A DNA stretch of 64,000 nucleotides from Symbiodinium natans (lineage: Eukaryota; Sar; Dinophyceae; Suessiales; Symbiodiniaceae), in NCBI GenBank assembly GCA_905221605.1, contig CAJNDS010002494.1:108501-172500 (forward strand). The letters run 5' to 3'. The position numbers and the translations under genes were made by a program. Numbering within the stretch: the first letter of the stretch is position 1; every line of letters begins with the position of its first letter. Below the pieces are notes generated by a model. The model was not told where the DNA came from and did not search any database. It saw nothing but the letters and a program-made list of their open reading frames with translations. Positions 1 through 11,400 of the stretch are shown one piece after another.

Positions 1-97
1 GGTGGCCCGCGCAGACATTTTTGGCTGGGGAAGCGGTGCGTGACACCCTCAGCGTTTGTAATCACGGCCGCGACCTGAGCCTTGATTCACATGGAGG

Positions 98-179
98 TTT
101 CCGGAAAAAGGAGGTACCCTTCTTGGGGGTCCCTCTAAGGGGATTCGGTCTAAAAGGGGTACCCCTATTTTGGGAAAAT
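98..179. mobile_element. Palindromic MITE-like element, family P2
   Basis: The ends are imperfect inverted repeats: TTTCCGGAAAAAGGAGGTA at the left against TACCCCTATTTTGGGAAAA at the right. Relatives with the same CCCAAAATAGGGGTA-type ends lie at 7878-7993, 13225-13317 and about 13875-13975. It has no coding capacity. The element class (MITE-like, non-autonomous) is inferred from size and termini only. Confidence 0.6.
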
Positions 180-367
180 GCCCATGTAAGGGCCTTGGTC
201 GATGACCCTTCTTCGGGCGTCCTTCAGCGCATACCGTTGCACTCCTCAAACACCAAGCCCAGGCGTTCTTCAGCATCTGCAGCCTTCTGCCAGAAAGTAT
301 GGGCGACAGCCGGCTCCTCAACTCTCCAGCTTTTTTCCGGGGCAGCTTGCACTTACTGCTGGTTAGC

Positions 368-448
368 AGGGAATGGGGGAAGTATAGGGCCCCAAAATTT
401 TTCCCCTTTAAGGGATTCTACAGGGTACCTCCCCTCATTCCCTACCAA
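368..448. mobile_element. Palindromic MITE-like element, family P5
   Basis: The left end AGGGAATGGGGGAA pairs with the right end CCTCATTCCCTACC. Similar short palindromes with AGGGAATGAGG ends occur at 4813-4908 and 15132-15218. No TIR longer than about 15 bp and no target duplication could be fixed by eye. Confidence 0.5.
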
Positions 449-1690
449 CCCACCCGTAAGTTCAGTGGAAGGTGAGGGGAGGGTTTGCAACCCGAGACTT
501 CTGAGGCTCGTCCAAGGCGTGGGTGTACGACCAGGCCAGCTCCTGGGGCTCTTTGGGAGTTTTAGGGTTTAGGGTTTAGGGTTTAGGGAGGTTTGGGAGT
601 CTTTTTGGTTTTGGGAGGGTTGAAGCCTAAACCCTAGATCAGGAGGGGAGAGTCCCATGAAGGGCTTAGGCGGCTTAGGGCTTACTCCAACAGCCCCAAG
701 CAGCAGGACGAGTACACGCGAAGTGGGTACGGACGCCCCTCGACTCACGACATCGTTGCCGGGTGCTCCCCCTGTCGGGGCCTCTGCTCCTTGTGTATTT
801 TAGGTTCAGCGTTGATAAACCCGAAACCCTAAACCCTTAATCCTACTCCGATGCCCTTTCGGAAGTACATTGGGGGGGGGGGGTGGAAGGAGGGGAAAAC
901 GGTTGAGGTTTCCTGAAGTTGCACACACTGAGCCTCAGAAGCCCCCCTCCCTCTCCGATAAATATGGCCCCTGACCTCCCTGAAAGGGTTCTGAAGTGTG
1001 GGGCCCTGTGGGTTGCACAGGGTACATTCAGGGGTACATTCAGGGGTCCCCCGTTGAAGGGAGGGGCCATGTAGCGACCCCAAGAAGCCCTACGCCTCGC
1101 AGCATCTTACAACCCCCCATGATACGTCTACTTAAAGCGTACTTGGGTTATAAGTAGCCGCCCCCGCCCCCCCCTAGAAACTTCAACCCGACAAGCTGCC
1201 CTACATCGAAGACGCAGCCGAAGTGACAAGCCTCCAGCGCATGGGTTTGGGGGCCTTCCGGGGCCATTTGGGACTTTAGGGGCGTTCAGGGGTTCTGGGG
1301 TCCCGGGCTTGGGATTTTTGGGCTTAGGGCTTCCAGGTTGAGGGGTTTAAAATTTTGGGTTTCGGGTTTAGGGTGTAGGGTTTAGGGTTTAGGGCTTAGG
1401 GCTCAAAAACTCTTGCGCATCAGCCCGAGGGAGTCAAGACTCCATCGACGACACAACTCCGATGTGGCGGCCGGCCTGCGATTCCGACACGGTGACCCCC
1501 GCTGCAGACTGGGAATCTGGGTTGTGCCTTGGGATAGTTGTTACTGGTTACTATCCCTTCTTTCCTTATAAGGGAGGGGGTCTATTCATAAAGACTTTGC
1601 AATTTTTTTAGTTTCTTGTGAACCCGATTCATGATTAATTCACAAAGGGTTTTTAAGCACAACTCAGAATCTGGGCAAGCCCTTAAGCTT

Positions 1691-1815
1691 GGTAGCCCAG
1701 TGGTACCCCTTTTCCCTTTTTGTGTTTCAGGGCGCCCTTCTAAAGTAACCAACCCTGATCCGCCTTTCCTCTAAGTCTTAACAAAGAGGGGGTGACCTTG
1801 TGTTCCTAGGTTGCT
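1691..1815. mobile_element. P1 (GGTAGCCCAG) palindromic element, diverged copy
   Basis: It begins GGTAGCCCAGTGGTACCCC and contains the family's internal AAAGTAACCAACC motif. The right end (GGTTGCTAG) is a decayed form of the GGTTGCTGGGCTACC end of the best copy at 22261-22371. The same family forms whole introns at 47395-47516 and about 61856-61966. Confidence 0.6.
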
Positions 1816-2278
1816 AGTCGCAGGCGATTCTCATGCTTCGGGTTGAGGTCTAGGGCTTTGGGACTAGGCCCCTGGGCAACTGTTGACGGCCTGCAAGAGT
1901 TTGGGGAGTTTTGAGGGCCACCTTTTAGGGTGTGTATAGGGCCCTAAACCCTAAACCCGAAACCCTAAACCCTAAACCCTATATATTCCCTTAAAGCCTA
2001 AATTCTGAATCTACACGTCCGGGGTCCCCGCCTTACAGAAGGAGCCGTCCCCAAAAGCAAACCAGGATCCCCAGGATGCCTTCAGGGATGCTCCCAGAAT
2101 GTCCGGGCCCTAAACCCTGAACCCTGAGACCCTAAACCCTAAACCCCAAACCCTAAACCCTGAACCCTAAACCCTAAACCCTGAACCCCCAAACCCTCAG
2201 CGCCCCGGGCGGGCGGCTGGACTCTCTGCCTCCCCTCCCCTGCACGCATATGGGCTCAGAGGTCGGCTGGGCCCCCCA

Positions 2279-2353
2279 TTTAGGGTTTAGGGTTTTAGGG
2301 TTAGGGTTTAGGGTTTAGGGTTTAGGGTTTAGGGTTTAGGGTTTAGGGTTTAT
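2279..2353 (+). repeat. Interstitial telomere-like array (TTTAGGG)
   Basis: About ten nearly perfect TTTAGGG heptamers with a few shortened units. Further tracts of the same type dot the first 28 kb in both orientations. Confidence 0.95.
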
Positions 2354-3148
2354 AGGGCTCACGAGTTCCCAGAGAAGGGGCCGCGTTCGCCGGCTCACCA
2401 GTCCCATCAGCCTACACCCCAAGCTAGGCCCGAAACCCCAAACGACCATCCCTGGGCAACACCACGGTGGTTTTGTTCTACATCAAGTAAGGGCACCCCG
2501 GTCATATTGCAGCTGCAGGGGTTGGTTTGGGGTTTAGGGTTTAGGGTTGAGGGTTGAGGGTTGAGAGTTTAGGGTTTAGGGTCTAGGGCCCCTCATATAT
2601 CCCACAAGAGAGCCATGGCCGACCTGTGGCAGCTGTCCGGTCCGCCAGGCGGAGAGATCTTGCAGTTTCTGGAGTTCAGGGTTTAGGGTTTAGGGTTTAG
2701 GGTTTAGGGTTTAGGATCCATAAGGACTCATAAGGGTTCATCAAGCCTCATAAGGGTTCATAAAAACTCATATGGTCTCAACAGGGCTCATAAGGGGGTT
2801 TATGAGGTCTTGGGAATTTCGGGTTCATGAGGTCTTCGGAATATGGGGTTCTTTAGGTGGAGAAGTTTCCAGAACGGATTCAGATCCTCTGTTTAGGGCT
2901 CAGCGTTGAGGATCCTTTGCGTTTAGGGTTGAGGGTTTAGTCTTTAGGGTGTGACATGAAAGCAACCCATGATACCAGTAACAATGACGCCATCCATGCC
3001 ATTGCAGGATGTTGGGCGACTGAAGCCGAGCCTCAGTGGAATGTGCGCCTTGGAGGCATTGTGTGACTGCGGTGCTTCACGTACAAGGCGATGGGGCTTA
3101 CCTGCAACCCCAACCCTTCCCAAATCCTGTGTTTAGTAGTAGGTCACC

Positions 3149-3213
3149 CTAAACCCTAAACCCTAAACCCTAAACCCTAAACCCTAAACCCTAAACCCTA
3201 AACCCTAAACCCC
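3149..3213 (-). repeat. Interstitial telomere-like array (CCCTAAA)
   Basis: About nine perfect CCCTAAA units, opposite in orientation to the array at 2279-2353. A second unit, TTCTTAAACCCTTTCAATCC (20 bp), is repeated about six times at about 3365-3510 and looks like a longer satellite grown from the same motif. Confidence 0.95.
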
Positions 3214-3663
3214 ATAACACCGGGCACGTACTTGGGTCCTCGATGCCATCCTGGCTTCCACTGAATGTAGGGCGTGCAGGGATACCTTAAGAGTCCACCC
3301 CAGACCCTGCAAACCAACAACCCGCTCCCCCTGTCCCAACCAAAACTTGCAACTATCCCTTAAATCGTAAACCCTTTCAATCCTGAATTCTTAAACCCTT
3401 TCAATCCTGAGTTCTTAAACCCTTTCAATCCTGAGTTCTTAAACCTTCTCAATCCGGAGTTCTTAAACCCTTGCAATCCTGAGTTCTTAAACCTTCTCAA
3501 TCCTGAGTTCTAAAATTGAACCTTAAAACCCAAAACCCTAAACCCAAAACCCTAAACCCTAAACCCTAAACCCTAAACCCTTTCAATCCCTGAAGCAGCA
3601 CGTCAGGCCAGCAGCACACAAGGGTCCGAGAGCCGGGCGTCGGTCAGGCCTTGCTTTGGGGCT

Positions 3664-3796
3664 TTAGAGCTTTAGGGCTTGAGGGTTCAGGGTTTAGGGT
3701 TTAGGGCTTGAGGGTTTAGGGTTTAGGGCTTGAGGGTTTAGGGTTTAGGGTTTAGGGCTTGAGGGTTTAGGGTTTAGGGTTTAGGGTTTAGGGTTC
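3664..3796 (+). repeat. Telomere-like array with a higher-order unit
   Basis: TTTAGGG units are interrupted regularly by GCTTGAGGG, giving a higher-order repeat of roughly 30 bp repeated about four times before pure TTTAGGG resumes. Confidence 0.9.
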
Positions 3797-4812
3797 TTTT
3801 TTCAATCTTTCAGTATGTACACAGGCTTTCGATTCATAGGTTTTTCGGATGTTAGGCGGTTTAGACCAGAGGAGGATACTCCCGGAAACGACAGGGGCGG
3901 CCCGTCTTGGGAGGGGCCCGCGCCGGTCTCGGGTTTGGGATTCAGTGTTCGGGTCTTCAGAGCGTGAAGGCGAAGCATCAGCTCTGACTTCGCAAAGCCC
4001 ATGGACAGGGGGGCCTGGGGGCCTTCCCAAGAACCGTTTAGGAAGCTCTATGTACCTTTCTCAACATCAATGACTTGTTTGTTGTGTGAGCTTTGGCTGG
4101 CATGCGCGATGCAGTCGTAGTTTAGTGCGAAATGTACCTTTAAACGGGTAACCAGGGCTGTGCATCGCCTTTTTAAGTGTATGGATCAGGATTGCAAGCC
4201 GACTAGAACTCAAAGGGCCCTTAGCGCCTTAAGTTGCCCGTGGCATCATTGTCAGCGGCCACTTGCTACCGACATCTTTCTATTGCCACTATCGATTGGG
4301 ACCCCCTCAGTGGTTAGGCTGATGCTTATCAACCTTGTAGGACCGCCAACCTGATGAGCGGCCAGACAGTTCTAAATACCACATGTTGAATGTGGAGGTA
4401 CTCGACGTGCACCTAAACCCTACCCCCTTGAACCCTACAGAGCCTACAGCATCCGAGCAGGCTCGCTAGAGAGCCGCGGAACTGGAAGCGCCACAAAGAA
4501 GCGTGGCGCCTCAGTGCCGGGTACAGATTCAAATCGCACTGACACTGCGGCCGTCCGTACCACATTTTGTGACCACTTTGCCAAGGCAGAACGCGCCCTC
4601 CCCATCCTTAACACGAGACTCTTGATAGCAAAGAGGAGGCCCAAAGGGAGGCCTTTTGGGGGAGGGTGGGGGAGGGGGTACAAAGTTTAGAGTAACCCGG
4701 GCTGGGATGATGCTCTGCACTGCCAACAACAAGTAGACTCTTGAGGCCTTCTTCCCTCCCCCCCCCCTAAATAACGAACGGCAAAGATGGGCCACTTGCT
4801 GTTTCTGAGTCG

Positions 4813-4908
4813 GGAATGAGGCCATGAGGTACCCTGTGGAATCCCTGAAAGGGTATGTTTGAGGGGGTATAAGATACCTACCTCCCTACTAAGAGCCAGT
4901 AGGAAAGT
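4813..4908. mobile_element. Palindromic MITE-like element, family P5
   Basis: GGGAATGAGG... faces ...CCTCCCTACTAAGAG in inverted orientation, with an internal GTGGAATCCCTGAAAGGGTAT segment shared with the copy at 15132-15218. It is non-coding. Confidence 0.5.
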
Positions 4909-6581
4909 TTAGCCCCATTTGCTTCGACCCGCGCAGTGCAGGAGCTTGTGGGTAGAGAATGGCTGGATCGCCACTCTGATTTCACGTGTCGCTTTCTAGG
5001 GATTCCAGGGTTTTGGGGTTTAGTATTTAGGGTTTAGGGCCTTAGGGTTTTGGGGTTTTGGGGGTTAGGGTTTAGGTTTTAGGGTTTAGCAATCGGTGCC
5101 CCGTTGGGGTGAGGGTGCTGACACAGCCAAGGAAGCTGTGGAGGAGGGCCTTCAAAAAGGAGGCTTGGATCCTCAGAATACTATTCGTTGACTTGTTAAG
5201 CCCAAGAACCCTAAGCCCTAAGCCCCTAGAAACCCTTAGAGCTAGAAGCATAAACCCAATAGCCCCCCAACCCTCATACCCTGCAAACCCCCCCCCCCCC
5301 TAGAAGCCATAGAACAAGAAGCATAACCTAAACCCTGCCCTAAAGAAGGGTCCACGTACCTGAATAGGGAATACTTGGGCCATGAAGTACTTCCTATGTA
5401 GGGACTTTGGACCCCAAGTATACGTATACTATTGAGGTCCATGGACCCTCAGGGCTACCCTAATACCCTCCGACCCTCAAACCCGGAGTCCCTGCAACCT
5501 GCAGATCGGCCCGGCACGAGCTTGTCCTCTTTTCGCCGTAGGGTTTCGGGTTTAGGGTTTAGGGTTTAGGGTTTAGGGTTTAGGGTTTAGGGATTAGGGA
5601 TTAGGGTTTAACATGAGATGGTGCTCGGTCAAACGAACGAAGGTCGGGACTCGGTGCCCCCGGCTTTCTCTCGTTGATATAAACAGCCGCCCAGGTACAG
5701 ATGGGGGGTTTCACAAAGCAGGGTCCCTGATGCATCCCGAGCCCTTTCTCTGAAGCGCCCAGACTGGCGTGCGATATCTCTACATGCAGCAGCCCTAAAC
5801 CCTAAACCCCAAACCCTAAACCCAAAACCCCAAACCCTAAACCCTAAACCCTAGCTCCCAAAGCCGAAGGCATCGCCGATGACGACCTTGTTCACATCCG
5901 GATGCAGAGGCGACCGGCTGCAGGGTTAAGATTTGCGCGACCAAACCAAAAACAAAACCGAGCCACACCTTTGCAAGGGAACGCGGCCGAGCCACACCTT
6001 TGCAGGGAAAAACTCCGCCGGGGTTTAGGGGTTTATGGCCTTTATGGGTTGAGGAAGGTTTTCACCGATGTGTTGCGGGGGATGTCATGGATGGGGGACT
6101 TGTGGTTGCATGTGCAGGCAATGGAGCCCCTGTTCTGAGTTTCCTTGACCTGTGCTCCACGCACATGCACAGCAACCCACCGTGAGAGCCTTCTTTTTTT
6201 CCTAATGCTACCTGTGCTACATTCAATCCCGGCTTTCTTGATCAGAGTGAGGGGAGGGGGGAACTCCCAACGCTCTTGAAGCCTACACCCGAAACCCCAA
6301 GCCGGCAGGTATTGGACTCTTCCCCATAAAGCGCCTGGGCCAACACTAGCGAGTGATGTGGGTGCACGTTCTTCACTTCAGGGATGATGCCCTTGAGGTT
6401 TTTGGACAAGAACTCAAGGGCCAGAGATTGATATCAAGGACATCCATTTGCTAGAAAGCACAATTGCGAATGTAGTGACTTTGCATGGACCGGGGCAGCA
6501 TGAGTCACGGTGCATTTAGTTGGTCTTCGTGGTGGGCGCCAATCAATATTTTCGGCTTCCGAACGCTGTGAAGTTCCGCCA

Positions 6582-6701
6582 CCAGGTTACTACTAATCGC
6601 TTAAGAACCCCGAAAATAATAGAAATAATCCTCCTTATTAAGGGTAATATAATAAGGATTATTTTCTTTTGGGGTTCTTAAGCAAATAGTAGGTTAGGGG
6701 A
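6582..6701. mobile_element. Palindromic MITE-like element, family P6
   Basis: Terminal inverted repeats of about 27 bp are visible: TTACTACTAATCGCTTAAG followed by AACCCC on the left, and GGGGTTCTTAAGC followed by AAATAGTAGG on the right. An inner stem (AATAATCCT against AGGATTATT) continues the hairpin, so the whole 120 bp is close to a perfect palindrome. There is no open reading frame. Confidence 0.75.
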
Positions 6702-7175
6702 CTGTGATGCCATGTTGCTGAGGACCTGGCCCAGACCGACTGCTCAGGCGCGATCGTTTGTCTCGAAGCGCAAGGGTTTAGGGTTTAGGGTTTTGGGGTT
6801 TAGGGGTTTCGCCCAAACCGGCTGCGCAGCCCTTCACATAACATGGAAACGGGGCTACCAGTAATTGCCCACCATGATCTAGTACATCATGAATCGGAGT
6901 TTGCAACGTAACTGAAGTTAGTTGATAAGAATAAGATGTAAGTAAGGGTTGTATTTCTTACGGCCAACAATATGACTTATTGATGCTTTGTTACTCTTAA
7001 CTTCTAGACCCTAAACCCCAAATCCTAAACCCCAAACCCTAAACCCTAAATCCTAAACCCCAAACCCCAAATCCTAAACCCTAAATCCTAAACCCTAAGC
7101 CCTCGAGTGCTAGGTGGCTCTGCCGGCGCACTGGACGACGAGTTGGGGCCCTGGCTCAGCTCCACGAGTTTTTTG

Positions 7176-7262
7176 CTCCCTAAACCCCTAAACCCTTAAA
7201 CCCCTAAACCCCTAAACCCCTAAACCCCTAAACCCCTAAACCCTAAACCCTAACCCCAAAAC
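7176..7262 (-). repeat. Variant telomere-like array (CCCCTAAA)
   Basis: The repeat unit is the 8-mer CCCCTAAA, about seven copies, grading into normal CCCTAAA. An array-specific variant unit suggests local expansion of one mutated repeat. Confidence 0.9.
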
Positions 7263-7553
7263 CCCCTAGGGTGTGACGGTTTTCGGAAACAAGGGGGACC
7301 CCCTGATATAGTCCCCAAAATAGTAGGATTCCCTTACAGTCAGGACCCCCAATAAGGTGCCCCTAACTTCGGACACTCCCATGCGATGTAAGGGTTCAGG
7401 GTTAGGGGTGGCCCTAATGTACTGGGTAGGCCCTTAGGATGTTGCATATTTTCCCTTACTGGGTTTAAGAGGAATACAGCCAGGAATATCTATTTTTCAG
7501 AGGGTTTGAAGTGCCATCCTAGTTTAGAGCAGCTTCTGCCTTGCACCCCCGAA

Positions 7554-7618
7554 AAACCCTAAACCCTAAACCCTAAACCCTAAACCCTAAACCCTAAACC
7601 CTAAACCCTAAACCCCCA
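7554..7618 (-). repeat. Interstitial telomere-like array (CCCTAAA)
   Basis: About nine perfect CCCTAAA units immediately upstream of the exon-like segment 7621-7705. Confidence 0.95.
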
Positions 7619-7877
7619 ACGACTTCTCAATGGCTTGTAACCTGGCGAGGTCGAGGGGCACCACGGCGCCCTCCAGCGCCGACAGCGCTGGGCTCAGATG
7701 CAATGTTGCCCTAAACCCTAGCCCTAAACCCTAAACCCTAAACCTTAAGAGACTCCTGAGGGTTTTGGGTGGGCTTTGGGGTACCGGGTTCTCGGCTTCC
7801 GGGCTTTGTGGGATTTCGTTGTCGGGTTTTAGGCTTTCGGGTGGCAGCGCGCAGTGTGGATAGCATGAAATGGGGGG

Positions 7878-7993
7878 TTTCCGAAAGTAGGGGGTACCCT
7901 TTTGGGGGGGGTTCCGAGAAGAAGGGTTTAGGGTTTAGGGTTTGGTTTAGGGTAGTTGGGGGAATAATAGGGGTACCCCTATTTTGGGAAAAG
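7878..7993. mobile_element. P2 palindromic element split by a TTTAGGG array
   Basis: P2 termini (TTTCCGAAAGTAGGGGGTA on the left, TACCCCTATTTTGGGAA on the right) enclose a short TTTAGGG array at about 7923-7950. The array occupies the loop of the palindrome. The relatives at 98-179 and 13225-13317 lack it, so the array was probably added inside an existing element. Confidence 0.6.
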
Positions 7994-8062
7994 GCCAAAT
8001 AGAGAGAGTGGGTGGGTGTGGTAAAGCATGCTCTCTCTGCAGTTGTGGAGACACAGGCGGGC

Positions 8063-8140
8063 CTACTGCGATTGCTTAAGAACCCCCCCAAAAAAACCAA
8101 AAAAATCTTTCTTGTAAGGTCATGTAGGATTTTGTTTTTT

Positions 8141-8185
<45 letters not shown>

Positions 8186-8206
8186 CGTCTTTCGCAAATA
8201 GTAGCC
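8063..8206. mobile_element. P6 element expanded by a poly-T/poly-G run
   Basis: The left end CTACTGCGATTGCTTAAG with following AACCCC matches the left end of the P6 element at 6582. The right end TTCGCAAATAGTAG matches its right end. Between them lie a T run of about 15 and a G run of about 35 bases (8135-8185). The homopolymer length may not be reliable in an assembly. Confidence 0.55.
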
Positions 8207-8427
8207 TGTTGCTTGCTACGGAGCTCTCCCTAAACCCTAAACCCCCAAACCCGAGCGAAAAAGGGAGCTCATGGTTGGTAGGTTTCCAATTCCCGAACCC
8301 TGATGTGTCCTAAACCCAAGACACTGTAGACCACAAAAAGTTTAGGGGTTTATATGGTTGAAACACTGGCAAGCGGGTTTAGTTAATCTTGTCCTGGTGG
8401 GAGGATACCCTAAACCCTAACTCCCAG

Positions 8428-11400
8428 GCTTGGAAGAGCTCCTTCCCGACCCGGAGGCGGGTTTTGAAAGTGGGCAGGGTTTTGGGTTTAAGGTTTATTC
8501 TTTTTCCGCACCGAGCCCTACTCGACTGTTGGGGGGAGGTTGCTTTTCGGGTTTTTCTGTGCTTTGGGGTTTTAGGGTTAAATACTTGTTTTTAGGGTTT
8601 CAGTTTTTTCTTCTGGCCTTTTGGGATCTAAGAGCTGGGCTTCAGGTGTTCTCGAGACCCCTGACCGGGAGGGGATGCGGATGTATTCAAGAGGAGGACG
8701 GCTGGAGGTGGTTGCTCAACGTTCTTGGTAGCCCAGCAACCATATTCTAGTAAGGGTACCCTTTCTGGTTTAGGGTTCAGGTTCAGGATTTAGGGTTTAG
8801 GGTTTGGGGTTTGGGGTTTGGGCAAGGGAACCTTGAACCAAACGAAAAGGGCAAGGGGCACCACCGGGTTACCCAGAAGTTTGAACAGGGCCCATGGAGA
8901 GGGCGTCAGAGCTGCTGGCCTTTTGGCACTTGGAGGTTACCCAGGCTACCTTTAACCCACAATTCTAACAGTACTTATGAGCTCCCGAAGTCCTTTCAGT
9001 AGTTTTTAAGTAGACTTATAGTTGGGGTTTTTCAAGTACCCTAAACCCTAAGCCCTAAACCCTAAACCCTAAACCCGAGTTGGTGTCAAACGGACCCATG
9101 AACCTCCAAGATTTCATATTTCTGTCATATCTCTTTCATATCTCACTTGAGGCGTCTAAAACCAAATGAGCCCCTGGAACACCGGAATCCTAAATCCCTT
9201 TGGAGGTCCGGGATTTCCCTTCACCGTCAAGATCTTTAAGCTCTGAACCCTAAACCCGCAACCCTAAACCCTAAACCCTGAACCCAAACCCCCGATAGCT
9301 TCCTCTGAACCTGAGGTGGATAAGCTGCAAGGAGACCTGGAACGCGAGCAGGGAATCGAGGCGCTCCCGAGTTTTTCTTCGGAGGTTCAAGGGTGGTGGG
9401 GCCCCTGAACCCCCCTAAACCTCCTAACCACCCTTAACCTGCTTAAGCCCTAGTTCTACAGGCACATATGGATACACATACATATGCATGTATATATATA
9501 TATATACATACATACACATACTAAAATTGTGATTTTTTGCGCATGCACCGGCAAATTCATAGATGCACTGAGACGAGAGGCGTACGTATTTACACAGACG
9601 TACATTGGGGTGTAGGATTCAGGCAACCCCTTGGCTGATTGACATTCAACTCTGGTCACCGGGTTCAAAAGCATGGTCAGGTCTGCAAGATCTTGAATGC
9701 GCAACGCCGGAAGAGGGTTCCCTGAACCCTAAACCCTAAACCCTAAACCCTAAACCCTAAACCCTAAACCCTAAACCCTAAACCCTAAACCCTAAACCCT
9801 AAACCCTAAACCCTAAACCCTAATGAAGTTTGGGGCGAGTATTGTCAGACCAATCACCGCTTAAGCCGCCCCCCTCGCGAAGGTCGCACTCCGGCACCGT
9901 TTGTCCGTGCTGGAGGTGCAAGCCATGGAGAAGTGCTTCCCTGAACCCTGAACTTTGCACCCGAAACCTCCATAAACCCTGTAACTAAGACCCTCAACTT
10001 TTTTCCAGGGGGAGGCTGAAATTTTGGAGCCCGAGGTGTCAGAAGTGCCCGACTGACTTCCCCACCGCCATCCCCAAGAGCCCGGTTTAGGGTTTGGGGT
10101 TTGGGGTTTAGGGTTTAGGGTTTAGGGGGGGACTTCCCTGGATGTTTGGCATCTCACAGGTTGCTGGAAGGCTGAGCCCCCCACCAAGAAAAGGGCACCA
10201 AACCCCCCAAAGTTCTAGGGAGTTTGGGGTTCAGGGTTGGTTTGGGGTTCAGGGTGTTCAGGGTTTGGGGTTTAAGGTTTGGGGTTTCGGAATTCCCCCC
10301 CCCCCCCCACCTCCGCCAGGCAGAGATCCGGGAGTGCAAGGAGGAAGAGTCCCTTGCCTACCAGTGAAATGTTCAGGGGTTTAGGGTTTGGGGTTTTTTG
10401 TGGCATCAGATTCATTTAGATGCACTGAAAAGCAAAGCTGTAGTTCTATACGTATGTGTTAATATTGGTTTCCTTTTGGAACGTCATTTGGTTGAAGTTA
10501 CAGGCATCCAGAACAACTTCGTTCTTTGCAGGGGTTGTTGATGCAGTGGGGTTCAGGGTCAGCTGGCCCACTTGAGCTCATGTTGTGCGGGAGCTCCTGG
10601 TCCCCGACACCCCAACCCTAAATTTAAATCCCTTTGCCCTAACAGCCCCTTAAGCCCCTGACCCCTAAACTCCAAACCCCAAAAGGTGCAGCAGCCCTTT
10701 TTGCAAAAGAAGCCGTCGCATAAGAGGCTACGCAGCCTGCAAAAGACAGGCTTAGGCTTTAGTGCTTAAGGGTTTTGGGTCCAGGGTTCCAGAAGTAGGG
10801 TTTAGGGGTTAGGGTTAGGGTTAGGGAGCTCCCGGCCAGTTCTTAGTTCTCCCTTGCCGCGCGTCCAGGCAGGCCATCCGATCTAGCTCTGTCCAGCAAA
10901 GCCCCTCGCTCGGCCATGACTCTTTGCACCAGGCCAGGTGGGACAGGCACCTGGACCCTGGATCCTTGTTCCCCCCCTTGTACTATACAGGGTGGGGCCC
11001 CCTTACTATACTAACTGTAGTTAAGGGACTTATAACCTAACTTAGGGTCCTTATAACCCAATTTAGGGCCCTTATAACTCTACTTATAACTAGGGGGCCC
11101 CACCCTGTATATAGGGGGTACTAAAATCCCTCTTAAGGGCTGTTAGTATAAGGAGGAACATCCCAACCTACATCCTACACGCTCAACCCCAAGACCCTAA
11201 ACCCTGAACCTCCAGGAATCCTGTTCATGTACTCATCCTACTGAAGTAAGGAATCAGGCACCCTGAAGAGATTGGACACGGTAGGGCTTGGGGTTTAGGG
11301 TGTATAGGGTTCAGGGTTCAGGGTTAAGTCCGCCGAAAGGGTAGAGCTGATTGGGTCTTCCGGGACAATCTCTGGGGAGGGTATGGATCATCCTGCCCTT

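Larger units (their letters stand above)
1..8427. other. Tract-rich mosaic with unassigned exon-like pieces
   Basis: No complete gene could be joined here. Short segments with coding character lie between TTTAGGG/CCCTAAA tracts. Plus-strand examples are 1189-1230 (reads KLPYIEDAAEVTSLQ), 2607-2679 (reads MADLWQLSGPPGGEILQF), 2022-2097, 5858-5918 (reads KAEGIADDDLVHIRMQ), 6059-6185 and 7621-7705. Several start after an AG and stop before GC or GT, as do the exons of the solved genes further on, so they are probably exons of one or more plus-strand genes. The segments 700-765 and 7621-7705 read openly in more than one frame or strand and cannot be assigned. The remaining sequence is telomere-like repeat, MITE-like palindromes and low-complexity DNA. 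Confidence 0.45.

Noticed and set aside
9724-9823. CRISPR-like or satellite array with spacers
   Set aside because: Continuous heptamers without spacers, in a eukaryotic context.
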